DNA of 64,000 nucleotides from Marsupella aquatica (lineage: Eukaryota > Marchantiophyta): positions 19,592,001-19,656,000 of the forward strand of contig OZ316895.1 in the NCBI GenBank assembly GCA_973895155.1, read 5' to 3'. A model generated the notes under the pieces. The model saw only the letters and a list, made by a program, of their open reading frames with translations. It made no database searches and was not told the origin of the DNA. Positions 31,748-44,420 of the stretch are shown piece by piece. Each line of letters begins with the position of its first letter. Within the stretch, counting starts at the first letter, position 1. The position numbers and the translations under genes are program-made.

Positions 31748-33983
31748 CTACCTTTCCGATAACCGCGCAGCCGGCACCACATTCTCCTTATAGGGATTCC
31801 TGCGATGCCCCTGGCCACTCTCAATCTCTGTGTAGTGATCATCTTTCGGGACTGGAGCATATATTCTCGCCTCCTCCCGCTTTCCTACCACAGTCTCATG
31901 AGCACCGCCCCTCAATTTCTCTAGCTGCCCACCTGTATGCTCGGTCTTCTGCATCTTTATCACTCTGATTGCGTTAACGACGGCAGCAACTAAGAAGAGC
32001 GCAAATCCTGTTATCGCCAGGGTTGCAGCAAGCATCTGCACATCCACTTCCCCGCTTCTAATCAGTTCAATCTTCGGAGGAGCTTAAACTAAAATGCCAT
32101 TAATTTTTTCCCAAACTTCATCATTCCACAATAGGAGGCGAACTCACTTACATGAACCGAACGAGTTTATAGTAAATAATGGTTAAACTCTTTCCGACAC
32201 AACGTTCGTACGCTAACCGATCGAAGAGAGTGAGGCAGATTGGAGGAACAGGTGTACTACAACAGTGGAGAGGATAGTTCTGCCAATTCAAGGAGTTTCA
32301 TTTAGAACTCCTACGAAATGTACCTTTGCTGTGTGTAGGGCAGGCGATGGCCACGAAAGAACATTCACAATGCCGCTCAGAAGTAGTAGTAGACTTCCAA
32401 CGACAAATGGGAGAGTAACTCCTCTTTGATAAGCTTGCACCTCCAGCTCCGTATTTGCGTACAGTTGGAAGGAGTTGTGGATTGAACCGAGCAGCCATAA
32501 TGCCGGCGCCGCGATCAGAAACCAATACGCAAGGCTTGAAGTGGATTCACCTCGTGCGACCTGTTCATGTGATGCCGTAGAAGCACACGGATCAACATAT
32601 TAGTACACGTGAAGCTGTGGAAGTTCACTAATCAAAGAGCATGATCAAACAGTAAGCACATACTGCGGCATAAAATCACACAAACATGATGCATGGAGGG
32701 TGCTCACATACAGGGAGCCTTGGTGTTACAGATGTGCCACCTATTATAACAGACTCAACATCAATCTTTAGTTGAACTTTCATACTCGGGCATGTATAAT
32801 TCAACCCTTCGAAGTCCTTGGTTATCTCGTATAATTAAGGCTGGAAAACCGGGACAGTAAGATTAACTCCTTATGTTCTTAGTGTGCACTTGCATGTGTA
32901 CGGACTCGCTAGTCCATCTATGGAGATGTGGAAGCTGAACCAGACATTCTTAGTATGTACTTTGCATACATAAGGATTCGCAAAACCATCTCTGGAGATA
33001 TGGCAGCTTCACCGGATAGCTTACGCTCTATGTACTTTGCATAGATATGGATTCGCAAAACTATCTGTAGCGATATGGAAGCTTCACCAAGTGGCTTTAA
33101 TGAACAATTACTCGACTTAGTGACCCCTCAACTTCCGTCACAGCTAACAGGAGTATGAGAGATTCACTTCAGGAATTAGGCAGAAATTCGTTTCAGGAAT
33201 CAAGTGAAAGATGTACATCGAAAACAATTTGGGGCAGCGGTTTCACACGAAATCCTAAGAAAGAATAGTCTCAATCGCTTTTCAATACAGGAACAGAAGC
33301 ATCTTTTGCGTATTATCATCAAGCATCTCCCAAGGTTGCGTCGCGGAAGCATCTTTTGCGTTTTATCATCAAAGCCTCCTCCCCAAAAGGTTGAGTCGCG
33401 ATACCTTACCCTCTTCCTTTCACGACGCACAAATTTGGGCATCACACAACTCCACAGAGCTTGAACCATGTAAATGCGATCCGGTGTAAGAAATTGATCA
33501 TCTTCGATTACTCACGGTGTAAACATTACAATACCATTGGTAATCGACACCCAACTCATACTGGTAATCGAAACCCAAATTCAAAATGAACGGAGTAGAA
33601 GAAATTTGGTAAAGAAGATAACGAACCCGGAGTAGCAGGAAAGCCCCAACGAAGTAAACAATGGCCCCGATAGCTTGCACAAGGGGCACAGCGATTTCTA
33701 TTAGAGCCAGTTGCCAATCCAATGTGATGAGAGACAAGTTGAAGTCGACAGCGGCCAGATTCGCATAAAGATCGTGCAGATTGACGAACAAAATGAAGAC
33801 GAGGGCTATAAGGATCAGCCATAGCCCCCCAGCGACACTGTAACCGGGAAGAAGCAACACACTACCCGCCGTCAGGAGCAGTGCCGCTACCAGGTATCCA
33901 AAGGCGTTTACATCTTCCCAGATATCCTTCGAAGACTCCGGCCCGTAGGCTCGCATTTCGCGCACAGACGCTAGTTTCACCAT
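31748..33983 (-). CDS. Conserved plant multi-pass membrane protein of unknown function
   Basis: Three exons in phase 0: 33627-33983, 32324-32560, 31748-32035 (293 residues). Start MVKLASVREMRAYGPESSKD matches the N-terminus of a conserved plant family of unknown function. Hydrophobic segments, read by eye, lie near residues 29-46, 52-67, 88-115, 127-142 and 171-187, with another in exon 3 (ATLAITGFALFLVAAVVNAI). After it comes a basic, polar tail with KMQKTEHTGGQLEKLRGGA, which is also family-typical. There is no N-terminal signal peptide separate from the first membrane segment. The end of exon 2 (HTAK) joins cleanly to MLAATLAITG. The compartment is not known to me. The donor of exon 1 (GTTCGT) is weak, but the family alignment supports it. 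The only upstream oddity is the open frame at 34042-34359. Confidence 0.82.
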
Positions 33984-34041
33984 TGTTCCGGACTTGGCTG
34001 CCTTCCCTCTCGTCCCCTCCCTGGCAAACCAGTCTAACGCT

Positions 34042-34359
34042 CTAGTCGATGTTGGCGTCTGCGAAGTGCACTATTGCTCGTAGACGATTATTAATATCAA
34101 CCAAGCTGCCTAAGGGCCGGAAGTCCAGTGCACCACAAGGTGCCGGTGTCAAAATTTGGTTGCCAGTTATCACATTCACAAGCTCACGAAGCTGAATAGA
34201 TCCGCGCATCGCCACGCGCCGAGGAAGCTCCGTGACGAGTGGCAGCATGGACTGAAGGTTTCTCATCTCGCTGGCAACCAATTGATATGGCGCTTTTGCT
34301 TCAGGAATTCCTATCTCCGCCAGCAACAGCCGCTCTCTGGGACATGTGGCGCTCTGCAT
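34042..34359 (-). CDS. Upstream open frame just before the membrane-protein gene
   Basis: A 105-residue frame with an ATG start and TAG stop, ending 58 nt before the membrane protein's ATG and in the same direction. The protein reads like coding sequence (LVTELPRRVAMRGSIQLREL, VDINNRLRAIVHFADANID), but no domain was recognised. It could be a long uORF, a second cistron on the same transcript, the last exon of an upstream gene (an acceptor-like TGCGGGCAG lies just before the ATG), or chance in a GC-richer leader. Confidence 0.35.
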   Translation of the reverse strand: MQSATCPRERLLLAEIGIPEAKAPYQLVASEMRNLQSMLPLVTELPRRVAMRGSIQLRELVNVITGNQILTPAPCGALDFRPLGSLVDINNRLRAIVHFADANID

Positions 34360-34399
34360 GCTCTCACCTGCCCGCAGAACGAATCGAGAAGCGCAGATT

Positions 34400-36552
34400 A
34401 GAACAGAACAAAACAGCTACCGGAGCCAGGGCTGGCAGGTAGGCGGATCGATCAATAGCGAGAGCCACGAGCAAACTTTTAAGTACGAGAGAATGATGTT
34501 ACAGTTCCCGAATTTCAAGACCGCTCGGAAACTCATTACAATTCCCTGCGCTAGTAAGGGCTTCTGACTGTTGCTTTTTCCATCAATTCGTCCAAAGATG
34601 GCGGAAACTTATTACAAATCTCTGCGCTACTAATAAGGGGTTCTGGCCGTTTCTTTTCCCCTCACTTCGTCCAAAGCGTGAGATCAGAGTTTCGTCTCTC
34701 AACTATGACTTCCGGTCCGAACCGAGTGCCTGCCCAGTACAGAAAAGATGGTGCATGCCTGCATGCAGCCTTTCCTTTTTCCTCCACCCTATGGTACACC
34801 GTCTAGCTCGACCAGATGAGTCAGTACACGTCCGTTATAAGAGCTCCCGATAAAAGAACAATTTTGTTTTCAGGGCCCACTAGAAAAGAAAATGATGCTC
34901 CCATGGACCACGGTGGACCATCACACCTTTTTCACCACTCTTTGAGACGCTTCTCTGCTTCACTAGCAAAGGTTTGATCTTCAATATCCGACCACCATCA
35001 CACCTTTTACATCACTCATTGACTTCTATGCAAACTAAGTCTGATCTTCAACATGCCCCTAATATCCAGCTGAATAGGCTTTTCTTGGGCATAATTGAAG
35101 TGGCTTGGAAATATCTTTGCACCCAGTTTGACATCTAGGTTTCAGAAACTGAAGCCCAAATGGACCTCCACATTGTAGATGAAGTCACAAAGCTTGGATG
35201 TATTTGCTCAGAACATTTAAATTGATCAACTCAGATAACATTATTTACACTTTTGACTTAAAATGTGACCTGTAACAGAAACTTCCAATGAACCAAATCT
35301 TGTTAAATTTGGAAATTGAGAGACCTACAAATTCCCAAAGATTATTGTCTTGTTTTCTTTGACGTATTTCACCAGTGTGTGTAATATGTACAATATGAGC
35401 AGAAATAGCAGCCCATTCAACTTAAATTTAAGAATAAACATAACATATTCTCAGAAAGGATGGGCCTCGACGGATTGAGAAATAAATAGACCTACAGAGG
35501 AGTTTAGGAAAAGAAACATTGATAGGGGTGCAAAATCAATTTCAATAATATAAACTATGCACCTTCTCTGCATATTGAAACAAAAATATGTATCAAGAAT
35601 CTAAATAAGAGAAAGTAATCTGAGTAGGCTCCAGAACATAACGTAACACCAAGGGGCAATAATCCATCGAGAAATTGTGCCAAATGTTGTGATCGAATGA
35701 GAATTTTTCTTTTCCTTGTGCATCAAGACCAGATTCTTGAAACAAAGTTGAATTACTGTTGTTATAATGTGTGCAGAAAATTATATAGGCTAGTACCAGC
35801 TTAAATGGTAAGATTTTAATCTTTTGCACGAACGATACATTTGTTTCGCACTCATGCCCCTTTGCAGTACATTATTGCCGGCATAAGTTCTGCAAGTGAC
35901 AACAACCCTTGCACAGGCAATTTTGCAAGTCGGTGGCTCAGTGGGGTTTGTGCCATGCACCTGGACAGCTCAGGAAAGCGTACTTGACTTCAAGCTACGA
36001 CATAGTTGTACCTACCAACATAAATTAGATAACAAGCCTGCTTGTGCTGTTGCATAGAACAGGTTCCTTACTGGTTCCACCCCCAACCCATACTGCCTCA
36101 AAACATTAGGCCAGGCAAAGAGTTACACCCCTCCACAGCAAACGAACACTTAGAATTTAATAGTGTAGATCTGGTCAAAGTACCTGGCAAGAAACTATAG
36201 TTCTGAATCTGTAGTACTTTGAGAACTTCCAGAGCCAGCAATCCTTCACCGAGAGATCTCGAGTCCCATCTTGAGTAGAACTATTAATTTACATTTCAAT
36301 GGATTGGAGGCTAGGAGAGTTGATTGTTCAATGAATGTCACATGGTAATGTGAACACAAGGTTACAATTATCAATAAACCTAACATGGTTATTTTACAAT
36401 GTGTAACAACTCACTGGAGCTTTGACCAAGGACATCTAAGGTAAGCCTTACACCGGAAGCTCTTGACATAGGTACCAAATTCTTGACAAAATTCTTTATC
36501 AGTTTTCAAGCTATGTACAGAAAAATGCCTTTGCAAACATTGTTTGCCTTTA
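34400..36552. other. Spacer, no gene seen
   Basis: It starts as the upstream region of the membrane-protein gene and grades into AT-rich sequence. A phrase near 35935 (GGTGGCTCAGTGG) resembles a pol III A box but lacks a good B box. No exon-like segment was recognised. Confidence 0.4.
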
Positions 36553-39500
36553 CTAACTAGTGTAGCGAATATACACTTTGGGTCTTGAGAACCTCTTAAT
36601 GGAGTCCTCCACTTCTTTCAACTGCGAGTCAATCTCCCCTTTAGCACGAACCAGACTAGGAATCTCAATTATCAAAGGTAAACCCCTCAATTTTGCAACC
36701 AGTTTCTCTTTGTCTAGTATGCATATGTTAAGGTTTGCAGCTTGGCCAACAAACTAGGTTTTTAAACTTAATTACTCACTGTACATCCAACCAAAAATAT
36801 TGAAATCTCAAAATAGGTCTTCATTTTCTTTTGTCATACCAATCATTTCTAGTGCCAAAAGCTACATACTTAATTTTAGTCTGCACAACTGGAATGAAAC
36901 CCTTCCAATTTGAGGGAGCACGACAGTATGAAAGTAGGGATAAGGAGGATACTCTCTTCCAATGTCTTGAGAACCTCCAACCTTTCTTCGTCTCTCATCA
37001 AGATTAACCCTGGTGGCAGATGCTTGTCCCTCTCGTCTTGCTCCCTATTGGCATCTACAAGGTTTAGTCTTGCAACTATCTCAAAATGCTTTTGATTGAA
37101 GTCAAAGTTTTACAAGCTGACATAATAAACTCTTGTAACCTACAGAGCCAACCAAAGTGAAGAGTTATAAAATGGAATGAAAATGTAGTACAAAGAAGTC
37201 ACACATGTATCAACACCTCATACGGGCTCAAACAAATATGTTAGTCAAAGAATTTGTAAGCCACATCATTATTAGACGGAATGTTGTCTATGTGTACGTT
37301 AAATTGAACCATAGTACATTGTATCAAGTGATTATGAGCTGATCAGTTTAAGCAGATTGGTTGTTCATTTTAACAGACAGTACTTTTCTTTGTGTAGCTG
37401 TAGCATCATTTCCTCGTATTGTATCTTCAAAAAACAATTGGGTGCAAAAGACTGGATCGCTACTTACATTTGTTCTTTACAATGTAAAAGTTCAAGCTTT
37501 CTTCGCAACAAACTGTGAGACTTGCAAACATGGGAGTACACATTGCATATTAGAGCTTTATCCTAAGACTAGGCAGTGGTCTGTTTTGATCCAAAGTTTC
37601 CAATTTCATATCCAATTTTTAGTGGTGATCATTTTGTGTATGGCGCAAATTGTTGAATCAGTCTAAGCTAGTTGCTATGATTGTTGGTGTTGTAGTAAGT
37701 CTACACATTTTGAAATCTAATATGAAAGGGAACCTTAGTTTTTGGTAGTTCGATGCCTCAAAACCAATTAAGACATCACATTAATTCAAGCTATCTACTG
37801 CAGAAAATTAGATTTGGAATGAGAGTCAGTTACTTTATCCTTTTCATTATTTCATTTCTGTTGAAGTTTGAAACAAAACTGTTAAGGAGACCAATATATG
37901 TATGCAGAGCAAGAGCTTGAATTATTACTAGGGTGGGATTTTGCCATAATTCTCGTTTGCAGGAACTTCTGGAACTGTAAAATCCCTTTTCTTGCGGCCG
38001 ATTTCTGCAACTGAAGCTAGAGAAGACTTGTTTCTTGCCAAATAGTTCACTTTTTCACTACTTTTCCTCATTTTGGGTTGAGAGTTCTGAAAAACATGGC
38101 AAAATATATCATGTCCAAGATCATGACATGTCCAATATCACTTCCATGTGACATTTCAACAGACACCTAGATGGAGATGTTTCATGTTCTAGACATTTGG
38201 TAGCTATCCATATGGAATCCCCTCCCTCCCTCCCCCTCTGTCAATTGCCTCAGTGTCTCTTGATATGTTAATAACTTGAGTTAAGTGGTGACAACCTGGC
38301 TTTAGGTGAAAATACCTCAGTTGTTATTGATGAATTATCCGGTGTATGAGAACCATTTTGGTCAAGGCAATCTTGGCTTCTCAACTGCCAACAGAAACAT
38401 TGAATACACTGTTTTAAGACGATGGTAATAAGCTTGGGTCAACAAATGGTGCACCTATTTGGAAACACTTACATTTGGATCATAATGGAAAGGTTCACCC
38501 TTCCAATACAATCACCTCTCCAAGTCACACCCCTCAAATGGAACCAGATGCTAACAAACTATAATGTAATGTCGTGCCTTTAAAATCTGGTGTAGACTGC
38601 TTCCACTACTTGGTGGTGGATGTGCTTTGCCCACTTTTGGCAAACCTTCAATACTGTTATCTACAACAGGAAGTGTCTGCAAAGAAACATGAGCAATCGA
38701 AATGACAACTGAACTGAAACACAATCTATTGATTGGAGGGAGTTATCTAGTCTAAATCTAAAAAGCAACTGTTATATATCTAAAATATTGCACATTAATA
38801 CCTGTACAAAATTTCGTTGTGGAAACCAGCACTCATAATATGATGCAAAAAATACTCATTGTAAGAGATAATGTACTAGACAAGTGTCAACTTTGTTTTG
38901 GCTGGAGACATTCAGCACTAACCTCCTTGTTGGCATGGACCTTGGCACTCTTGATGGCAATGGCAGCAACATTTGCCTTATGATGATTTCGTGGAGCTAT
39001 ACCCTTCCTAACCATCTCATCTCTAACAATCCACAACATGACAGATTCTTGATGAGCTAATAACGCAGAGATCACTTTAGTATGGGTTGGAGGTCTTGAT
39101 GATTTCCAAATGCTATCAAAAGCGAAGCTAGGTCAGAAAGGAAGTTTGAATGTGACGATTTATATAGAGGTTCTTCTAAATAAAGTAGCACTAGATTTGC
39201 TACTGAACTGTAATATTGCAGGATGTGATGATGACATTCAATTTACACAATATTTGAGAAACCCCAAAAACATTCAGCTTCCCAGACAGCATCAAATCAG
39301 AACTTAGATAAATATTCTTGCCACAGTATGTAACAAAGAATTTTGCTGTTTTGTAGAAATCACAATTGGACTAAATTATTATTTGTATTTAGCAGCTAAG
39401 TAAGCAAAATACTACATAAGTCCTCAACACAATTTATGGAAACCTGCATAGTCTCATATCTGACCTATCAACAAGATTTTTGGCAAGTCTGTCAAGCAAA

Positions 39501-40890
39501 GCAAATCACTAGTACATAAGTCCTCAGCATAACTTTATGACACAGATGGGCGCATTTCTGACCTATCAACTGGATCCTTGGGAAGGTAAACAAGTTAGAT
39601 TCATTGCCTTGATTTAAATGACTTAAGTTTACTCCTGCCATTGCCCAAACAGTTTGCCTTGACTCAGTGATGCTAATCATGAGAACACCCGTCCTTTGCT
39701 GTCTACTTACTAATTGATTTCTGAATTCTGGATCTACTAGACCTTGTGGATAGTGGTGCAATAAAAGTGATCAAAAGTGAAGAATGATGTACCTGATGCC
39801 TCTAGCTGGATTAAATAAGTTGTATATTTGATAACTGTCAAAGTGACTTGGATTTGCAATCTTTTTATTGGTAAATTGTGGCAGGGCTATGCAGTTTCTC
39901 TCCTGTCAGAACCCAACCATAAGAGTTTCATGCTAGATTAGCTCATTGTGTCTGATCATCATATAAATTATAGCGAATTGGCCTACAAACTAGTTTCAAA
40001 ATCAAATCAATTCTAAGTTTGAAAAAGCAAGTACATCTGGATAACTCACATGATTCAAGATCAGGAAGGTGTAACTATACACAAACATTCTGCATATCGT
40101 AAAGCAACTCTGAACAGTTGTAAGCATGATTGGATTTAATCACAGTAGCTCGACATAATTTCACCATGATCAATCAAGTCTACATTTCACCCTAATTAAT
40201 GTTAAATTCCTTGATTTAATTTGTTAAATTTCTAAATCTGTCTTGACCTTTTAACAAATAAAAATCTATGGTAGCAATTGCAAGAGGTCAAACCATATGT
40301 CAGGTGTGTACCTGTTTTGCATCTTCAAATTCTTGGGAAGAACGGCAAGTAAGGTTGTCATTGTCATCATCCGGTAATGGTGTGTTTCCAACATCTCTTG
40401 GAGACGGCACATCTGGAGATGGTATGTCACCTTGGCAATCAGCACCTTCACCTCTGATCGACATTGATCCACTAAATACATCTGCATGCACTAGAAACAG
40501 CTATCAGAATGTAACACTATTTTCAATAAAACAAGTTGAATTAAGAAATCTGACTAATGTTCACTATCAAGACTACCAAGAGAACAACAATAGACATCTT
40601 ATGGGAGATAATGTCATACTGTGATTCAATATAGAATTATTAGGAAAACATTAACCTGATAAGTCTGTAGATACTGATTAGCCTGAGTGCTTCAGTTGCT
40701 CATTTTAGGTACCCAAGGAACTGTATAGGGTCAATGATACCTAGACTGAATTTGAAAGGAATAAGATTCTGCACCCTAAGGTGTTCAACTGCTTTCAAAA
40801 CTCTTAGTTTAATTAGTTTGTAATTTAAGGGAGATTCTCAGCTCACTGGGTATGTTTCTTACCTCTTGCTGGCTCTAAATCACCATGCAC
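36553..40890 (-). CDS. ENKUR: Enkurin-domain protein (cilium/flagellum component)
   Basis: Enkurin is a protein of motile cilia and flagella. Exons supported in order: 40312-40481; 38923-39112; 38635-38676; 38316-38384; 37929-38086; about 37088-36953; 36713-36553 (TAG). A 28-nt exon at 40863-40890 fits in phase but is tentative. The last two exons hold the enkurin domain: HLPPGLILMRDEERLEVLK, then LVAKLRGLPLIIEIPSLVRA and KEVEDSIKRFSRPKVYIRY at the C-terminus. The 37929-38086 exon ends ENYGKIPPY, like the NYGKVP segment of the family, and its donor (GTAATA) overlaps an apparent TAG. The N-terminal exons are Ser/Asp-rich and less conserved. Two joins are unresolved: one exon is missing between 39112 and 40312, and a link is missing between 37929 and 37088, where phases do not match directly. 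Confidence 0.8.
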
Positions 40891-40899
40891 CTATGGAAC

Positions 40900-43250
40900 C
40901 CCATTTTCCTTCTGATTTGCAAAGCCACCATTCCCACTCATTGGCTTCCCTTCTTTCTTCATATGAAACAATTTGGTTAATACATATTTCAATTCAGCAT
41001 CTTCTAGCTTTTGTTTTTACACTCTTGTTATTTACATTTGAATTGATCTTGTTTGCCCTGCACCCATTTACTTCCTCAAACTAGCTTTATCCAATGTTGT
41101 TAGCCACAAGTGTCCAACCCTTTCATTTCCAATTTTGTATATAATGCTGGAAATGAAAGATGGGAAGCACGGAGAGCACAAGGAGATGTGGGATCGTCTT
41201 TGGAACGGGTCAACTTTCTTGAAAGCATATCAAATCTCAACGGAAATCGATGACTGGTGGAGGACTCAAATCCAAGTGCATTAATGTTCAATCAAATGAT
41301 CTTGTATGGACTGTCTGCATGTGAACTGTCTTAGTGTTCTCCCCTGTTTCCCACGCCTCTTTGTTCCAAATGTGAAGATAGTATAATTACCGTCTCTAGG
41401 CATTATCCCATAGATCCTAGGGAGTGCTAAGATGAGAATAACTAGATGCTTTTCAGTACTAGTTCATCCACAGAGTAAGTAGATTATGATTGGGCACCTA
41501 CATCTCTGAAGGGTTATAGAGTGCAACTCCTGGAGATGGTACATACTATATGAAGCTGGTCAGTATGTCTTAGTTAGGTTTAGGCCAAAACAAACTCAGG
41601 AGGGACTGAGTTTTTCTTGGTGAACTAGGCAGTTTTCATACTCTTCCATTCTTGATTTGATCTCCTTCTTTCTTTGGCTCAATCTAGCTAATAGCACATA
41701 AAGGATGGTATGAAAATACCGTGGATCACTTTCAAATGTCTGATGGAAAGTACCTAATATAGATGTTGTTTGTTAGTTAGACTTTTTGGGGTCTTGTTAT
41801 CAGTCAACATGTATCTTCCTCAAGATTGCTGTAGGTCTTCGTTTGTTGCAACCATGATGTGACTTTGCTAGCTTTTTCAATCATGATATGACTTTGGTAG
41901 CTTTTCATGCCCAAAGCCATCAGGTTTAAGTATATAATAATGCGTTGTTTACAAGGCATTGTTGGATGTAATGCCCCCAAAATGAGAGCTCTAGCTCGAG
42001 AGTTGAGGGGCTATTATTGCGCATAATGCTCTAGAATTAGGACAATAAACAATACACTTAAAGGGCTAGTAAGAGATTTTTCTTTATTTAATTTTAGTAA
42101 CAGTTGAGGATAATCTTCCTAAAGAACGGATCTTGACCGTCATTTTCCTCCAAGAATGCAATGAAATATACCAAGGGAAACTCACTAACTAAGGGATTAC
42201 TTTCCCCTGTGGTAGTAGTGGACAGACTGAGCCTTACACATGCATGTTTCTTTCAGTCTCTTTAGGGTACGGTTTAGGATTTGTTGTGATAACATCTTTC
42301 TTTTACATATAAAGAGTTCACAAATTTTGGTCATAAACCACTTGGCCCCTTAAATAAAAAAATTCTCAGATGGACCACAACCTCTGACCTTGCAATTCAG
42401 ATGGAACTAGAAGCTTTAGAGAACCAAATACTATTCCAAATCAAAGCAATGTCTGAAAATGCTCGGGGGCCTCACTCTAACAGGGCTCTCATAACACGCC
42501 CGATGTTTTTGGCTATTAAACACCCTAAAAAATAAGAAAAATATAATTTTGAACTATGTTTCCCCTATATTTTTGGAATATTCTAAAAATATTCTCAGAA
42601 TTTATTTCTAAAATGCTACTTTTTCTTATAATTCTCAAAATTGGATTTAAAAAACCGGAATGTTCTTCTACATAAATTTAAAAGTATTCTTCTCAACCCA
42701 ATAAACAAACCCTATACTTACTTTTGCATGATGGGTAGAAAGGAAATAAGTGAGGACTCTGGGTAAAAATGGTTCATCTAGGCTGTTTATCAAAACATTT
42801 TGGCATATTCAAGCTTCTTTTTCTTGAATCAAACTTGGTTGATAAAGCTTTTGAAACTCAAAATTGGACTATTGAATTGAAGCCCAGACTCAAAGCAATG
42901 CTTGAAAATAGTGCATCCGGGTTGCAAGAGTCTTGGTTCATGTTTGGCCATTCAAACATTGTTTCTTTGCAAAGTCCTGGTTGCCATTCTGGCAACACTT
43001 CATTCAGCTTAGTCATGACCAATATAGTGTAGTATTAAGTGTTCAAGCAAAGCCCAGAACTTTGACTAAGATAGTCTGACTTGGCTTAAAGAGAGATTAG
43101 CCATGACAAAAACTTGGTTCCACCATTTGGAGTACCTTTTCCTGAAATTGTGGAGCAAAGTCTCCACGGGTAGAGAAAAAGAATGTGAAAAAAGGAGAAG
43201 TATTGGACACTTCTCCTTGTCTAAGGCCAGTGGAGTTTTAATACCGTAAT
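40900..43250. other. AT-rich spacer, no supported gene
   Basis: No exon could be joined to the enkurin gene or to any other. A minus-strand frame at 41100-41291 is embedded in sequence that looks repeat-derived and is not called. Confidence 0.4.
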
Positions 43251-43254
43251 TCCT

Positions 43255-43520
43255 GTCAGGAGAAGAGGTTACCGGTGTGTAACCATTTCTGCAGAGGCCT
43301 GCTATAGTCATAATCTGCTGTCCTGAAAAATTGAGCCGGGAACCTTTCCAGGCAGGAGTTACGTACACTAGTGCAGGGCAGGGCTGGGGTTATAGACTGT
43401 AACCTGCTCCCGGAATATTCAAAGAAGCTTTCCGGCTGCCGCCGATCAGCTTCTTTTCATATTCTGGACACAAGGTTAAGGCCTAGTAACCCTGTGCCCA
43501 GACCTGCCTTACCTTATACT
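43255..43520. mobile_element. Hairpin-rich repeat, diverged relative of family A
   Basis: Contains three successive GGTTA...TAACC hairpins: 43267-43284 (GGTTAC/GTAACC perfect), 43388-43404 and 43474-43491 (each imperfect). The first is the exact reverse complement of the 18-base hairpin at 29021-29038. Shared blocks near the hairpins (CTGGGGTTA, TTCCGGCTGCC, GGACACAAGGTTA) suggest a diverged copy of family A or a relative. No open frame. Confidence 0.5.
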
Positions 43521-44170
43521 TAACATATTATGGCAAACTCATGGCTCCCCTACATGAGTCCCAATTGTTACTCTGGCAATGAAAACTCAGAAGTTTGTGT
43601 TTATTAATGACTTTGTAAAGAATCTTAAGTTCACTTGTCACATTGCTGATGGTACCATGGCTTCATAAGCTTCCCTTGACGAATCCCCGATGACAAAAGT
43701 GAAGGGTTTCCAGAACAAAAACCAACATAGGTTGGGCAGCAGCGGGCAGCAGACACCCGGGACTGGGACGGGCATTATCTGGGGCCCCGAGTAAATTGGG
43801 GGGTAACTCGACCTTGATTTAACCCCGGTGAGAACAACATATCCTGTGGACGAGACATAAAGTGACACATCGGTGACTGAAATTCGAATCCAGAAATGGC
43901 GGGACAGCTCGTTGTTTGCAGAGTAGTAGCTATAAGGCTTCTGTGTCTGCTTCCCATCTTTTGAACTGCACAACTCCGCAGACCACTTTACGAGCCAAAT
44001 GTTACCAGCGCTGCTCCAATTTCGTTTCTTTCTGCGGGTTCCACAGATGGGCTGGCAGCTATGATCAATTTAGCACCAGGGCACCTTTGTGGCACTTAGT
44101 GGCAGATTTGCGCAGTTTGTGTTCGGAATTTGGACAGATTGCTCCGTCGTGAAGGAGGAGGAGTTCATCG

Positions 44171-44420
44171 GACAAGTCTGTTTGCATTCAGCATCATGCC
44201 GTATATGGCCGTTCAGTGCTTCAGCTGTCAGCATATGCAGGTCTGTCTGTCTGTATGCCTTCCCTTTCTTCTTCTTCTTCGTCTTCTCCTTCAAGGGACA
44301 AGTCTGTATGCATTCGGCATCTTGCTAAGTAGGGCCGTTCACTGCTTCAGCTGTCATTATATGCAGGTCTGTCTGTCTTTCCCTTCTTCTTCGTCTCCTT
44401 CAGGGGCGAGCGAACTGTAT
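44171..44420. repeat. 126-bp tandem duplication covering exon 1 of the MRNIP-like gene
   Basis: Both copies start GACAAGTCTGT (44171 and 44297), include the exon-1 sequence and the splice donor CAG/GTCTGTCTGTC, and continue into a CTT-rich stretch. In copy 2 the initiator ATG is TTG, but the CFSC zinc-ligand pair and the donor are kept. Confidence 0.9.

Noticed and set aside
35925-36005. Possible tRNA-like sequence (GGTGGCTCAGTGG)
   Set aside because: The expected B box is only TTCAAGCT-like, and no cloverleaf could be drawn.
37928-37930. TAG as the end of the enkurin-type coding region
   Set aside because: The enkurin domain lies in exons downstream of it, and a GTAATA donor overlaps the TAG, so splicing most likely removes it.
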